Origin: Thalassovita aquimarina
GTDB taxonomy: Bacteria; Pseudomonadota; Alphaproteobacteria; Rhodobacterales; Rhodobacteraceae
Assembly (NCBI RefSeq): GCF_018219815.1
Contig: NZ_JADMKU010000024.1
Location: forward strand, 1-61,884
Reading direction: 5' to 3'
DNA length: 61,884 nucleotides
Shown: in pieces, positions 52,927 to 61,884 of the stretch
How positions within the stretch are numbered: the first letter of the stretch is position 1
Layout: the number at the start of each line of letters is the position of its first letter
Translations under genes and position numbers: made by a program
The notes under the pieces: model-generated
The model's database searches: none
The model's input: only the letters and a program-made list of their open reading frames with translations
Told to the model about the DNA's origin: nothing

Positions 52927-55638
52927 TCAGGATTGATCCCGAGCGTCGCCGCTGCCCGCCGCATTGCCAAGATACCAGACGTCGAGGATCGCCTTCAGTT
53001 CGTCGAGCTTGACCGGCTTGGTCAGAACACTGTCCATGCCAGCGGCGGTGCAAGTGGACACTTCTTCCTTCAACGCGTTCGCCGTCACCGCGATAATTGG
53101 CATCCTTTGCGATCCGTTTTCGGCTTCCTTTTCCCGAATCGCCGCGGTCATCGCATAGCCGTCCATTTCAGGCATGTGGCAATCGGTCAGGATCAGGCCG
53201 AAATCGTCCGCACGCCATTTTTCCAACCCTTCCCTGCCATTCCCCGCAAGCTGGTAGGAATACCCCAAAATCTGCAACTGGCGGGCCAGGACATCCTGAT
53301 TGATCCGATTGTCTTCGCACATCAGGACAGGCAATCTAGCAGCGTGTTCTTTCGTCTCGGCCTCAACCGTTTCCACCGACGGTTCCGAGGCGCCCTCCGC
53401 CTCGTGGCGCAACGCCCGTATGCCGCTCACAACGTCACTGAAATGGATCGGGAAGCGGTGGGTCAAGTAGGTCCCCGGAGCGACCATCCCCTTAGTCTTG
53501 CTCCGACTGGGATCGAGGACAACAACCTTGGTTCCCAGCCCCAGCCCCCGGATATCCGCAAGAAGCTCTCCGCTATCGCTTTCCTTGAGGCAGCCGAGAA
53601 TGGCGACGGCGTCATCTTCGGCCTGCTTCACCGCCGACAGGAATACGCGACGTTCTTCGAAAGGATCGACTTTCGCGCCATGCGCGGCGAAGTACTGCTC
53701 GAAAGAGCCGAGCTTCCCGGCGGCTTCGAAAAACGACAGCAGCCTGACCCCGGTCAGATCGATCCCGCCGGCGCCATCCTTGGCCAGCTTGAGCGGCAAG
53801 CTGACCGTGAATTCTGACCCTTCCCCCAGGACACTTGCGACCTCGATACGGCCGCCTATCATTTCGACCAGTCGATTGGCGATCCTCAGGCCAAGCCCGG
53901 TGCCGCCGAACTGGCGGGTGGTGGATGGATCGGCCTGCTTGAAGGCCTTGAACAGCCCATCGATCGTCTGCTGTGACATGCCGATGCCGTTATCGACCAC
54001 GTGCACGCGGATGACGCCGTCTTCGCCCATGTCCGAGTAGACCTCCACGACGCCTTCGTGCTCGTCTTCCCGTTTCGAAAATTTGACCGCGTTGCCAACC
54101 AGATTCAGGATGATCTGGCGCAGCCTGACCGGGTCGCCGATCACGAATTGCGGCACGCTTGGGTCGCAGAAATTCAACAACCGCACATTCGCGGCGCGCG
54201 CCGTCGTTGCGAAGGTTTCGATGGACCGTTCGATCAACTGAAGCAGATCGATTTCCATTTCTTCCAGATCGAGCTTTCCCGCCTCGATCTTCGAAACATC
54301 GAGAACATCGTCGATCACCCGTAGCAAATGATCGGCGGATTCATTGATCGTATCAACCAGCCGGCGCTGACCATCGTCCAGATCTGTCGACGCCAGGATT
54401 TCCACCATGCCGACCACGCCGTTCATCGGGGTCCGGATTTCGTGGCTCATGTGGGCAAGAAAGGAACTCTTGGCCTTGCTGCTTTCTTCTGCCCTCCGCG
54501 TCTGAATTTCAAGTTCCCGGGTTCTTTCGGCGATCTTTTCCTCTAGCTGCAGATTGAGACGGCGCAACTCTTCCGCCGTTTCACTGAACGCCTTCAACGC
54601 CTGGGCCATATCCCCGATTTCGTTCTGCATATCGAGATGGGGAATGGAAATCCCGGTCTCTCCTTCGGCCATCTTGCGCGATGTATCGGAAATATTCCTG
54701 ATTTGCCGCGACAACCGCTTGCCCAACAAGACTCCGGACAGGATCGATCCGACCGCCACCATCAGCACGGCGACCGCCATGATCACCACCATCCGACGGC
54801 TGATCCGGTCATATTCATCGCGGGCAATCTGCACCCGGATGATGGCATCCCCGCGCAGATCTTCCAACAGATTTCCAAGACCCTGATAAACATTCGCTGA
54901 GCTGCGGCGCAACGTCATCAGCGAAGCATTGACCGCGCCCAACGCCTCGAGCTGGGAGAAGTAAAGGCGCGACAGGCGCTCGATTTCGGCAATCTGACTG
55001 GCGGCAAGCCCCGATTTCTGCAACTCCGCCTTGACCGGGGGCCAGAATTCAGACGCATCGACGGCCCTCAAGCCGTCGCGATTGCCCGTATACACATCCT
55101 CCGGGCCCGGCCAGCGTTCGAGCATCGACAGGTAGGCCGTCAGCGACGCGGCTTTCAATCGCTCGGAAATCGCTGCGCGAGCGGCGCCGATTTCGACGTA
55201 AAGGCCCTGCGACCCGCCCAGCCCCAGCCGGCTGACCTTTTGCAGTTGGATATCGATGATTCTCTTGTACAGGCCGATCTGCCTCAGCCCTTCCGCGATT
55301 GCCGACCGTCGCTCATCGCTGTCAATCTCGGCAACCGCGTGCTTCAGTTCTTCCTCGGAATCCTTGAACAATGCATCGATTTCTTGCCGGTCCGATTCCA
55401 TGTCGGCCGGTTCTGCGTTGAGCCGGCCCGCCAACATTCGGATTTCCAACCGCCTGATTTCGTTGTTTGAAATGTAAACCGAGGTGACATGAGAAAGAAT
55501 TTCCTCCTCGAAAGTACGGTCAGCATTGACGCGCCCCAAAAGGGAAACCGCATCAAAGAAAAACGCCCCGACCAGCGTCAGGGCACTCACCGTGATCCCA
55601 ACGAAGAGGCCAAGTTGTGAGGAGACCTTCAACCCCAC
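52927..55638 (-). CDS. Hybrid sensor histidine kinase / response regulator
   Basis: 903 aa membrane kinase. GTG start. Membrane helix about 9-28, a helical periplasmic sensor (30-280), second helix about 284-304, HAMP about 305-360, HisKA with FLAHMSHEIRTPMNG (His399), HATPase with NAVKFSK, DNGIGM (549-554) and GGTGLGL (578-584). A degenerate receiver-like stretch (630-745) lacks a phospho-Asp, and a true receiver has EDN (775-777), DCHMPEMDG with Asp819 and Lys874. No Hpt domain or cognate regulator is adjacent. The ligand is unknown. Confidence 0.93.
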   Translation of the reverse strand: MGLKVSSQLGLFVGITVSALTLVGAFFFDAVSLLGRVNADRTFEEEILSHVTSVYISNNEIRRLEIRMLAGRLNAEPADMESDRQEIDALFKDSEEELKHAVAEIDSDERRSAIAEGLRQIGLYKRIIDIQLQKVSRLGLGGSQGLYVEIGAARAAISERLKAASLTAYLSMLERWPGPEDVYTGNRDGLRAVDASEFWPPVKAELQKSGLAASQIAEIERLSRLYFSQLEALGAVNASLMTLRRSSANVYQGLGNLLEDLRGDAIIRVQIARDEYDRISRRMVVIMAVAVLMVAVGSILSGVLLGKRLSRQIRNISDTSRKMAEGETGISIPHLDMQNEIGDMAQALKAFSETAEELRRLNLQLEEKIAERTRELEIQTRRAEESSKAKSSFLAHMSHEIRTPMNGVVGMVEILASTDLDDGQRRLVDTINESADHLLRVIDDVLDVSKIEAGKLDLEEMEIDLLQLIERSIETFATTARAANVRLLNFCDPSVPQFVIGDPVRLRQIILNLVGNAVKFSKREDEHEGVVEVYSDMGEDGVIRVHVVDNGIGMSQQTIDGLFKAFKQADPSTTRQFGGTGLGLRIANRLVEMIGGRIEVASVLGEGSEFTVSLPLKLAKDGAGGIDLTGVRLLSFFEAAGKLGSFEQYFAAHGAKVDPFEERRVFLSAVKQAEDDAVAILGCLKESDSGELLADIRGLGLGTKVVVLDPSRSKTKGMVAPGTYLTHRFPIHFSDVVSGIRALRHEAEGASEPSVETVEAETKEHAARLPVLMCEDNRINQDVLARQLQILGYSYQLAGNGREGLEKWRADDFGLILTDCHMPEMDGYAMTAAIREKEAENGSQRMPIIAVTANALKEEVSTCTAAGMDSVLTKPVKLDELKAILDVWYLGNAAGSGDARDQS

Positions 55639-55703
55639 GGCTTATGCTTTTCTTTTGCAGACAACGGAACCTGTCTTGAACTCTGAATAAGGCAGCGCCC
55701 ACA

Positions 55704-55731
55704 ATTCTAGTAGAATTTTTCTCACCTGTAA
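55704..55731 (-). promoter_or_regulatory. Candidate promoter of the hybrid kinase
   Basis: Minus strand TTACAG (55731-55726), 16-bp spacer, TAGAAT (55709-55704). The -10 lies inside the inverted repeat AATTCTA-G-TAGAATT, so a repressor or the kinase's own cascade could act here. Confidence 0.5.
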
Positions 55732-55891
55732 CCAGATCAATCACATACCCGTTGTAGCGCTCAGCCCACGGTCCGGCCGTGCCTTGGCGACGCCGCGCCA
55801 CCTTAACCGCTCGGGTAAGCTCTCAGGTGTCAGTCCTTTCAATCGCGCAGGCATCCTCTGGACCAGACCGCATTCCTCTGCCCTCATTTAT

Positions 55892-55905
55892 TGACACTAT
55901 TGTCA
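55892..55905. promoter_or_regulatory. Dyad TGACA-N4-TGTCA upstream of the RND operon (putative TetR site)
   Basis: Perfect 5-bp arms overlapping a TTGACA -35-like hexamer at 55891-55896, about 42 bp before the first adaptor ATG at 55947. TetR-type regulators typically bind such short dyads; the TetR gene ends the operon. The -10 is weak (AATACA), so activity is uncertain. Confidence 0.45.
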
Positions 55906-55946
55906 TTATGACGAATACATCAACACGAACAGCCAACGAGGCCACC

Positions 55947-56999
55947 ATGATTCGCCTTTCGTTTCCCGCGCTCCTTGCCGCGATATGCCTGCCCATCACA
56001 GTGGCGGCCGAAGTCGCGCTGCCGGTCGAAATCGTCACCGTGCACGCATCCCCCAGAACCATCGACTACCGGCTCTTCGGCAAGATCGAGGCCGCCGATT
56101 CCTTTCCCGGCGCCTTCCGCGCAAGCGGGCGTATCGTCGAAATCACCGTCGAAACCGGCGACCACGTTCCCGCCGGAACGGTCATTGCACGGCTCGACGC
56201 GACCCAGGCCGAGGCGGCTGTTGCGGGCGCCCAGGCCGGGCTCGCTGCGACCGATGCTTTGCTGCGCCAGGCCGAACAGGCACGGGATCGCGCCGAAAAC
56301 CTGCTCGAACGCGGCGTCGGTACACAGTCACAACTTGACGCGGCCGAAGAGGCTTTTCTTGCCGCTCAGGCCGGCCGCAGACAGGCAGAGGCCCGGCTTG
56401 CCACCACGATGCAGGCGCTCGAAGATACGGTCATCCGCGCGACGACGGACCTGATCGTGCTCGACAAGCTTGCCCAACCCGGCGAAATCGTCGGGCCCGG
56501 TCAGGAAGTCCTGACCCTCGCGGCCGACGGCCTCCTGGAGGTTCTGTTCCTGTCGCCGGACGTGGCGGGGCTCGACGCGATGCGAGGCCTCGCGGTCGAA
56601 CTCGAACCCGACACCGGGGCGCCGGTCAAAACGAAGATCACTGAAATCTCACCCGTGTTGTCCGCAAGCGGCACCGTCGAAGTCCGGGCCGAAATCCCGC
56701 CGGGGACCCTGCCCGGAATGACCACCGGCGACACGGTCGACGGTCATGTCCGCCGCGAAACCGCACCGGTCCACACCGTGCCTTGGACAGCCCTTTCCGC
56801 CACCCGCGACGGCCCGGCCGTCTGGACGGTGGATCCCGACACGATGGCCGTGCATTTGAAACCGATCACGATCGAAGGTTACGACGACGCCAGCATTGCC
56901 ATTTCCGACGGCCTTTCCAACGGCATGCTCGTCGTCGGGTCCGGGTCGCAGGCGCTTTACGACGGAATGATCGTTACCCAAGCAGGAAAAAGTCAATGA
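55947..56999 (+). CDS. RND efflux periplasmic adaptor (first of two)
   Basis: 350 aa from ATG at 55947 (GAGG upstream); an ATG at 55908 would add 13 residues that look non-signal. Signal peptide ends near VAA-EVAL (about residue 21), no lipobox. Lipoyl half FRASGRIVEITVETGDHVPAGTVIARLD, seen as GRIVEITVETGDHVPAGTV, a helical hairpin (AAVAGAQAGLAATDALLRQA), and VLDKLAQPGEIVGPGQEVLTL. Bridges the inner-membrane pump to an outer-membrane channel. Stop overlaps the next gene by ATGA. Confidence 0.92.
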   Translation: MIRLSFPALLAAICLPITVAAEVALPVEIVTVHASPRTIDYRLFGKIEAADSFPGAFRASGRIVEITVETGDHVPAGTVIARLDATQAEAAVAGAQAGLAATDALLRQAEQARDRAENLLERGVGTQSQLDAAEEAFLAAQAGRRQAEARLATTMQALEDTVIRATTDLIVLDKLAQPGEIVGPGQEVLTLAADGLLEVLFLSPDVAGLDAMRGLAVELEPDTGAPVKTKITEISPVLSASGTVEVRAEIPPGTLPGMTTGDTVDGHVRRETAPVHTVPWTALSATRDGPAVWTVDPDTMAVHLKPITIEGYDDASIAISDGLSNGMLVVGSGSQALYDGMIVTQAGKSQ

Positions 57000-58066
57000 A
57001 GTCAGCCATCTTGGCCGTAGTGCTTGCCATGCCCCCCCAGGCAATCCTTGCCGAAGACGTCCCGACAACGGTCGCCCATCCCCGCCCCGTGATATCCGAG
57101 ATCGTGACCGCCGACCCGGCGCGCGCGCGCCGCTTCCCCGGCGTGATCGAGGGCGAGAACGTCGCGACGCTTGGTTTTCTCACCGGTGGCCGGCTGGCAT
57201 CGGTGCCGGTCGAAGCCGGCGATCAGGTGATGCAGGGCGACACGCTTGCCACGCTCGATCAGGTCACGCTGCAACAGGACCTTGCCAGCGCACGCGCCGC
57301 GCTTGAAACCGTCCAAGCAAAGGCGACGCTGGCCGCCCAGCAATTTGCCCGCGCCGAAACCCTGCGCGCCCGCGGCGTGGCAAGCGACGCGATGCTGGAC
57401 AACGCGCGCGCCAATCGTGATGCCATCGCCGCCAAGGTCAAAAACGCCCGGGCCAGCCTGACCCGGGCGGAAGACGCCGCGCAATATAGCACCCTGACCG
57501 CCCCGACCGAAGGCATCGTGCTGTCGGTTCTGGCCGAACCCGGCGCCACGGTATCGGCCGGGTCCGCGGTGATCAAACTGGCAGCCCCGACAGGGCGCGA
57601 AGCCGTGATCGACGTGCCCGAAGCCTTCGCCGCCCTGCTGCCGCCGGACGCGGTTTTCAGCCTGCGGCGCGATAAGAACGACACAGCCGCCACCACCGCC
57701 CGGCTTTCGGTCATCGAACCGGTGGCCGAAACCAGTCTCGGCACGAGGCGCCTGCGCCTCGCGCTGGACAATCCGCCCAAGGATTACCGGATCGGCAGCC
57801 TTGTCGAGGCCAGCTATGCCACCGTCAGCGCGCCACTGATGACTCTGCCCCGTGTCGCCATCGCCATCGCCGAAGGTCCGAACGGACCCGGCGTATGGCG
57901 CATAGAAGGGGCTGACCGGCGCGCGCATTTCATTGCCGTCACCTTGGGCAACACGATCGGTGACCGCGTGGTAATCCGCGACGGCATTGCCGTGGGCGAC
58001 GAAATCGTAACCCGTGGCGCGCACGCCCTGACAGAAAATCAGAACGTCGGAGATCGTCTGGAATGA
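56996..58066 (+). CDS. RND efflux periplasmic adaptor (second)
   Basis: 356 aa with signal peptide (about 1-19). Lipoyl/barrel motifs: GFLTGGRLASVPVEAGDQVMQG, in part GGRLASVPVEAGDQVMQG, a long hairpin (ASARAALETVQAKATLAAQQ) and YSTLTAPTEGIVLSVLAEPG. Clearly related to the first adaptor but distinct in sequence. Two adaptors before one pump is a layout found in several alphaproteobacterial RND operons and may mean a mixed adaptor hexamer. Both ends overlap neighbours by ATGA. Confidence 0.92.
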   Translation: MKSAILAVVLAMPPQAILAEDVPTTVAHPRPVISEIVTADPARARRFPGVIEGENVATLGFLTGGRLASVPVEAGDQVMQGDTLATLDQVTLQQDLASARAALETVQAKATLAAQQFARAETLRARGVASDAMLDNARANRDAIAAKVKNARASLTRAEDAAQYSTLTAPTEGIVLSVLAEPGATVSAGSAVIKLAAPTGREAVIDVPEAFAALLPPDAVFSLRRDKNDTAATTARLSVIEPVAETSLGTRRLRLALDNPPKDYRIGSLVEASYATVSAPLMTLPRVAIAIAEGPNGPGVWRIEGADRRAHFIAVTLGNTIGDRVVIRDGIAVGDEIVTRGAHALTENQNVGDRLE

Positions 58067-61000
58067 AAAGCTTCAACCTTTCCGACTGGGCCCTGGCCCA
58101 CCGCTCTTTCACTTGGTTCCTGATGATCGTTTCGATGATCGCGGGCGCCATAAGCTATACCTCGATGGGACGCGAGGAAGATCCCTCTTTCACCATCCCG
58201 ACAATGGTTGTGGCCGCCTCCATGCCCGGCGCAACCGCCGAGGAAATGCTGACACAGGTCACCGACCGGATTGAACGCAAGCTGCAGGAACTTGACGGCC
58301 TCGATATCACCCGTTCGGTCACCTATCCCGGTCAGGCCGTGGTGTACGTCGACCTTGGCGATGATGTGACCGGCGATGAAATCGATGCCCGCTGGCTGCG
58401 CGTGCGCAACCTGATGTCGGATATCCGCGGGGATTTCCCGCAGGAATTCAGGGGCTTTTCCTTCAACGACGATTTCGGTGACGTGTTCGGCAATGTCTAT
58501 GCCTTTACCGCCGACGGGTTTTCCCCGGACGAGGTGAAGACCTATGCGGAACACATCCGCGATCAGGTCCAGAACCTTGACGCCGCCGGCAAGGTCGACC
58601 TTATCGGCACCCGGGATCGTGTCGTCCATATCGAGTTTTCCGCCACCCGCCTCGCCGCGCTCGGGCTCGACGGGCAATCCGTGCTGCAGGCACTGGCGGC
58701 GCAGAACCAGATAGTGCCCTCGGGATCGATCCAGACCGCGCGTGAACGCATCCTGATCCGGGTCAGCGGCCAGTTCGACGATGTCGACGCCCTGGCCGAT
58801 GCGCCGCTCAGGATCGGCGGCGTATTCTTCACGCTGGCCGACGTGGCGAAGGTGACCGAAGGCTATGCCGACCCCCCCAAATCTCTGGTCCGCTATAATG
58901 GTGAAGCGGCCATCGGGTTGATCGTGGGCATGCGCGAGGGCGAAAACATCCTCACCTTCGGCGAGGAACTGGATGCGCTGATGACCCGGCTCGAAGCCGA
59001 TCTGCCGATCGGCATCGAGATTCACAAGGTCGCCGATCAGCCCCATGTGGTGGAAGAAAGCGTCGGCCATTTCCTCAAGGCGCTGGCCGAAGCGGTGGTG
59101 ATCGTGCTCGCGGTCAGCTTCGTGTCGCTCGGGGTGCGTGCGGGCTTCGTGGTGTCGCTGACGATCCCGCTGGTACTGGCGCTGACCTTCGTGGTTCTCG
59201 ACATGATGGGGATCACGCTGCAGCGCATTTCCCTCGGGGCGCTGATCATCGCGCTTGGCCTGCTTGTCGATGACGCGATGATCACCATCGAAACGATGAT
59301 TTCGCGGCTTGAACTGGGCGACACCCGCCGCAAAGCGGCATCGCATGCCTGGACCTCGATCGCCTGGCCGATGCTCAGCGGCACACTGATCACCGCGGCG
59401 GGTTTCATCCCGATCGGCCTGAACGGATCGGCGGCGGGCGAATACACGATTTCGCTGTTCTACGTCATCGGCATTTCGCTGCTGATCAGTTGGTTCGTCG
59501 CGGTGATGTTTGCGCCCGTTCTTGGCGCCACGTTCCTGCCGAATAAGTGGAAACACCACGATCCGGCCCCCGGACCGCTGCGTCGCCTGTTCCACGTGAT
59601 GCTGCGTTTCGCGATGCGGTTCCGCTATCTGACCATCGCGGGCACGATCGGCATCTTCGCCGTTTCAGTGGTCGGATTGGGCAGCGTCGAACAGCAGTTC
59701 TTCCCGACCTCCGACCGCCCCGAAGTCGTGGTTGATGTCTCGCTGCGCCAGAATGTCAGCTTCTATGCCACTGATACCGAAATGGCGGCCTTCGACGCCT
59801 GGCTCAGCGAACAGGAGGGCGTGGAATACTGGACGACTTACGTCGGCGACGGCGCGCCGCGCCTCGTGCTGACCCTGCAGGGACCAACTGCCGGACCGCA
59901 TGTCGGGCAGGTGGTGATCATGACCACCGGCGCCGAAGCGCGTGATAGGTTGGCGAAAGCGATTTCCGACTATTCCGAACAACGGACCGGTGTCGAATTC
60001 TTCGCCAAGTATATCGAGCTCGGACCGCCCGTCGGCAAACCGGTGCAGTATCGCATCACCGGCCCCGATGCCGACATCCTGCGCGACAGCGGCCGCGACC
60101 TGGCGGCGGTGCTGGCCGGCGATGCGCGGCTGCACGCCATCAGCCTCGACTGGAACGAACCGGTGCGCGTCGTGCGCGTCAACCTCGACCAGGCGCGGTT
60201 GCGTCAGCTCGGGTTGACCCAGTCCGACGTCGCCGGAGTGCTTGCCAGCCTGTTCGAGGGCAGCCGGGTCACCCAACTGCGCCAGGACCGCGACCTGATC
60301 GACGTCATGATGCGCGGCGAGGCCGAGGACCGCACCTCGCTGGCGGCGCTGCAGAACCTGCAATTCGCCAGCGCACAGGGCGTGCCGATCCCGCTTTCCT
60401 CGATCGCAACGCTCGAATGGGTGACCGAACAGCCGATCCTGTTCCAGCGCAACCGCGAACCGGTGATCACGGTCAGCGCCGCGATCCTGACCGAGGATCA
60501 GCCCGCCACCATCGTCGATGCGCTGGAAAGCGATATAGCCGAATTCCGGGCCAGCCTGCCGCGTGGATACGAGGTGGCGGTTGGCGGCACCGTGGCGGAA
60601 AGCGCCGACAGCCAGGCGCCGATCATGGCTGCCGTGCCGATCATGGTGTTCATCATCCTGCTTCTGACCATGATGCAGGTGCAAAGCTTCCGCACCATGT
60701 TCGTGGTGATGGCGGTAGCACCGCTGGGGCTGATCGGCGTCGTCGCGTCGCTATTGCTGTCGGGGGCGCCTCTGGGCTTCGTCGCCTTCCTCGGGATCCT
60801 CGCCCTGATCGGCATCCTGATCCGCAACTCGATCATCCTGGCCCAGGCCATCGACGACCTGATCGCCGAGGGCAAGAGCCGCTGGGACGCGGTGTTCCTT
60901 GCCTCCGATCAGCGGGCGCGCCCGATCCTGCTGACGGCCGCCGCCGCCTCTCTTGCGCTGATCCCGATCTCGCGGCAGGTATTCTGGGGACCGATGGCCT

Positions 61001-61107
61001 ATGCGATGATGGGCGGCATCATCGCCGGCACGCTGATCACGCTGATCTTTGCGCCCGCCCTCTATGTCGCGATCTATCGCGTCCGCCCCGAGAAGGACCA
61101 AGGATGA
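58063..61107 (+). CDS. RND efflux pump, inner-membrane transporter
   Basis: 1014 aa proton-driven exporter. N-terminal helix MKSFNLSDWALAHRSFTWFL, then the porter domain, LRIGGVFFTLADVAKVTEGY (in part), TM4 with LLVDDAMITIETM (the proton-relay Asp pair), and TM10-12 with GILIRNSIILAQ, where Arg stands in the place of the Lys940 of AcrB. The length and ADDED-type loops fit the HAE family. An outer-membrane TolC-type channel is not encoded here. Substrates cannot be predicted. Confidence 0.95.
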   Translation: MKSFNLSDWALAHRSFTWFLMIVSMIAGAISYTSMGREEDPSFTIPTMVVAASMPGATAEEMLTQVTDRIERKLQELDGLDITRSVTYPGQAVVYVDLGDDVTGDEIDARWLRVRNLMSDIRGDFPQEFRGFSFNDDFGDVFGNVYAFTADGFSPDEVKTYAEHIRDQVQNLDAAGKVDLIGTRDRVVHIEFSATRLAALGLDGQSVLQALAAQNQIVPSGSIQTARERILIRVSGQFDDVDALADAPLRIGGVFFTLADVAKVTEGYADPPKSLVRYNGEAAIGLIVGMREGENILTFGEELDALMTRLEADLPIGIEIHKVADQPHVVEESVGHFLKALAEAVVIVLAVSFVSLGVRAGFVVSLTIPLVLALTFVVLDMMGITLQRISLGALIIALGLLVDDAMITIETMISRLELGDTRRKAASHAWTSIAWPMLSGTLITAAGFIPIGLNGSAAGEYTISLFYVIGISLLISWFVAVMFAPVLGATFLPNKWKHHDPAPGPLRRLFHVMLRFAMRFRYLTIAGTIGIFAVSVVGLGSVEQQFFPTSDRPEVVVDVSLRQNVSFYATDTEMAAFDAWLSEQEGVEYWTTYVGDGAPRLVLTLQGPTAGPHVGQVVIMTTGAEARDRLAKAISDYSEQRTGVEFFAKYIELGPPVGKPVQYRITGPDADILRDSGRDLAAVLAGDARLHAISLDWNEPVRVVRVNLDQARLRQLGLTQSDVAGVLASLFEGSRVTQLRQDRDLIDVMMRGEAEDRTSLAALQNLQFASAQGVPIPLSSIATLEWVTEQPILFQRNREPVITVSAAILTEDQPATIVDALESDIAEFRASLPRGYEVAVGGTVAESADSQAPIMAAVPIMVFIILLLTMMQVQSFRTMFVVMAVAPLGLIGVVASLLLSGAPLGFVAFLGILALIGILIRNSIILAQAIDDLIAEGKSRWDAVFLASDQRARPILLTAAAASLALIPISRQVFWGPMAYAMMGGIIAGTLITLIFAPALYVAIYRVRPEKDQG

Positions 61108-61823
61108 TGACCAACAGCAACAAGACAGGCGACCACCGCACCAGGGTTGGTCAGGAACGGCGGGAACGGATGCGCACCCGCCTGATCGAGGCCGCCACGC
61201 TGGTTTTCGCCGAACGCGGCCCCGAGGCGGCGCAGATCGACCACGTGATCCAGCAGGCCGAGGTATCGCGCGGCACGTTCTACAACTATTTCCGCACCAC
61301 CGACGAGTTGCTGCTTGCCGCCAAAAACACGCTTTCCGCTGAAATGGTTACCATGGTCAGGCAGGCGTCCGACGTCGCGGCGCCGCCGCCCCTGCGCCTG
61401 GCAGAGGGTATCAAGGTTTTTGTCGACCTGGTCCAACGCCATCCCTTGCTGCTGGAATTCACCGCGCGCCTCGGGCTGCGCAATTTCGACAATGGCGGGC
61501 TTGTGCCGGCAGCGTCCGAAGAACTGCTTGCGGATGTCATTGCCCGCGATGCCGCCGACGACCTGACACCTCGAATGGCGAACGACATCCTGCAGGCCTC
61601 CATCCTTGCCGTCATGTTGCGGCTGATGGCGGATGAAGCGGTCAACATCCAGGGCTTCGTCGCGGCGATGTTGCGGATGCTCGGGCATTCGGCCCAAGAT
61701 GCCGCGCGCATTTCCGAACGCCCCTTCACGCCGCTTGTCGTTCCCGCCGACAGCCTGATCGCAAGAAGCGAAACGGCGCGTCGGGCAGGAATGTCGTCAA
61801 CACGGGCTGACGTTGCCCCCTGA
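61104..61823 (+). CDS. TetR/AcrR-family regulator of the RND operon
   Basis: 239 aa. Start at 61104 (ATGA overlap with the pump). N-terminal HTH: LIEAATLVFAERGPEAAQID, then HVIQQAEVSRGTFYNYFRTT, the TetR recognition helix with FYNYF. The C-terminal helical ligand domain (about 75-210) is followed by a disordered tail. Being the last gene of the operon, it is made only together with the pump, giving autogenous feedback, presumably via the dyad at 55892-55905. Confidence 0.92.
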   Translation: MMTNSNKTGDHRTRVGQERRERMRTRLIEAATLVFAERGPEAAQIDHVIQQAEVSRGTFYNYFRTTDELLLAAKNTLSAEMVTMVRQASDVAAPPPLRLAEGIKVFVDLVQRHPLLLEFTARLGLRNFDNGGLVPAASEELLADVIARDAADDLTPRMANDILQASILAVMLRLMADEAVNIQGFVAAMLRMLGHSAQDAARISERPFTPLVVPADSLIARSETARRAGMSSTRADVAP

Positions 61824-61884
61824 TCCGGGCCGTTCAGGTGTAGAATCCGTTCCTGTTTCTTTCTGTTGATTTGGTTACGGTCAA

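Larger units (their letters stand above)
55639..55946. other. 308-bp intergenic region between the kinase and the RND operon
   Basis: No gene is supported. On the kinase side it holds a promoter-like pair and a perfect inverted repeat AATTCTA-G-TAGAATT (55703-55717). On the pump side it holds a -35-like TTGACA inside the dyad TGACA-N4-TGTCA (55892-55905). Confidence 0.6.

Overview
The window is GC-rich, densely coded chromosomal DNA from an alphaproteobacterium, almost certainly Rhodobacteraceae (Roseobacter group). Four things point there: a five-gene F1 ATP synthase operon (atpHAGDC) without the F0 genes, CIRCE-controlled groESL, many short Rhodobacterales-type conserved proteins (twin-TM HIG1-like protein, DUF2125, DUF2161, extensin-like, Hint-domain and LpxR-like proteins), and frequent ATGA/TGATG gene overlaps. 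I see no prophage, integrase, transposase, CRISPR array, rRNA or tRNA gene. Nearly all genes look vertically inherited.

Layout, left to right. 0-7.2 kb: start of tuf, a lipoprotein, a cytochrome P450 converging on parC with two inverted copies of an intergenic element between them, an SDR oxidoreductase divergent from parC, a twin-TM protein plus cobalamin adenosyltransferase, and a GyrI-like protein. 7.4-9.2 kb: etfBA. 9.2-17.5 kb: a secreted tail-collar-domain protein, a DMT permease and tag, a GNAT protein, groESL with CIRCE and promoter, DUF2161, TraB-like protein, Mn-dependent pyrophosphatase and a small acidic secreted protein. 17.7-24.9 kb: a Cys-rich mini-protein lacking an ordinary start codon, HAD phosphatase, MaoC hydratase, the coupled ribF/YcgN/threonine aldolase run, an alpha/beta hydrolase with a DsbA-fold isomerase, prs, and an H-type lectin gene between two terminators. 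25-30.3 kb: atpCDGAH and a 383-bp upstream region holding a strong dyad.

30.3-46.1 kb: a methyltransferase divergent from gloB, clpA with an M23 peptidase, a MotA/MotB (ZorA/ZorB-like) stator pair with a very long coiled coil, a ChaC-type cyclotransferase, DUF2125, an extensin/tyrC/hisC operon, rpsD, a Hint-domain protein and an LpxR-like outer-membrane deacylase. 46.2-52.9 kb: amino-acid catabolism, with an Lrp regulator divergent from arginase plus ornithine cyclodeaminase (arginine to ornithine to proline), then a fused indolepyruvate ferredoxin oxidoreductase divergent from a second Lrp/AsnC regulator. 52.9-61.8 kb: a hybrid sensor kinase, and a translationally coupled RND efflux operon with two adaptors, one pump and a TetR regulator as last gene.

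The element most likely to be an undercharacterised system is the orphan stator pair at 35.4-38.5 kb. It has the channel Asp, an OmpA peptidoglycan-binding domain and a cytoplasmic tail, but no flagellar, Tol, Ton or Zorya effector genes nearby. Other leads are the dyad upstream of the F1 operon, the paired TTGATCA sites between lrp and arginase, and the mirror-image intergenic elements between the P450 gene and parC.
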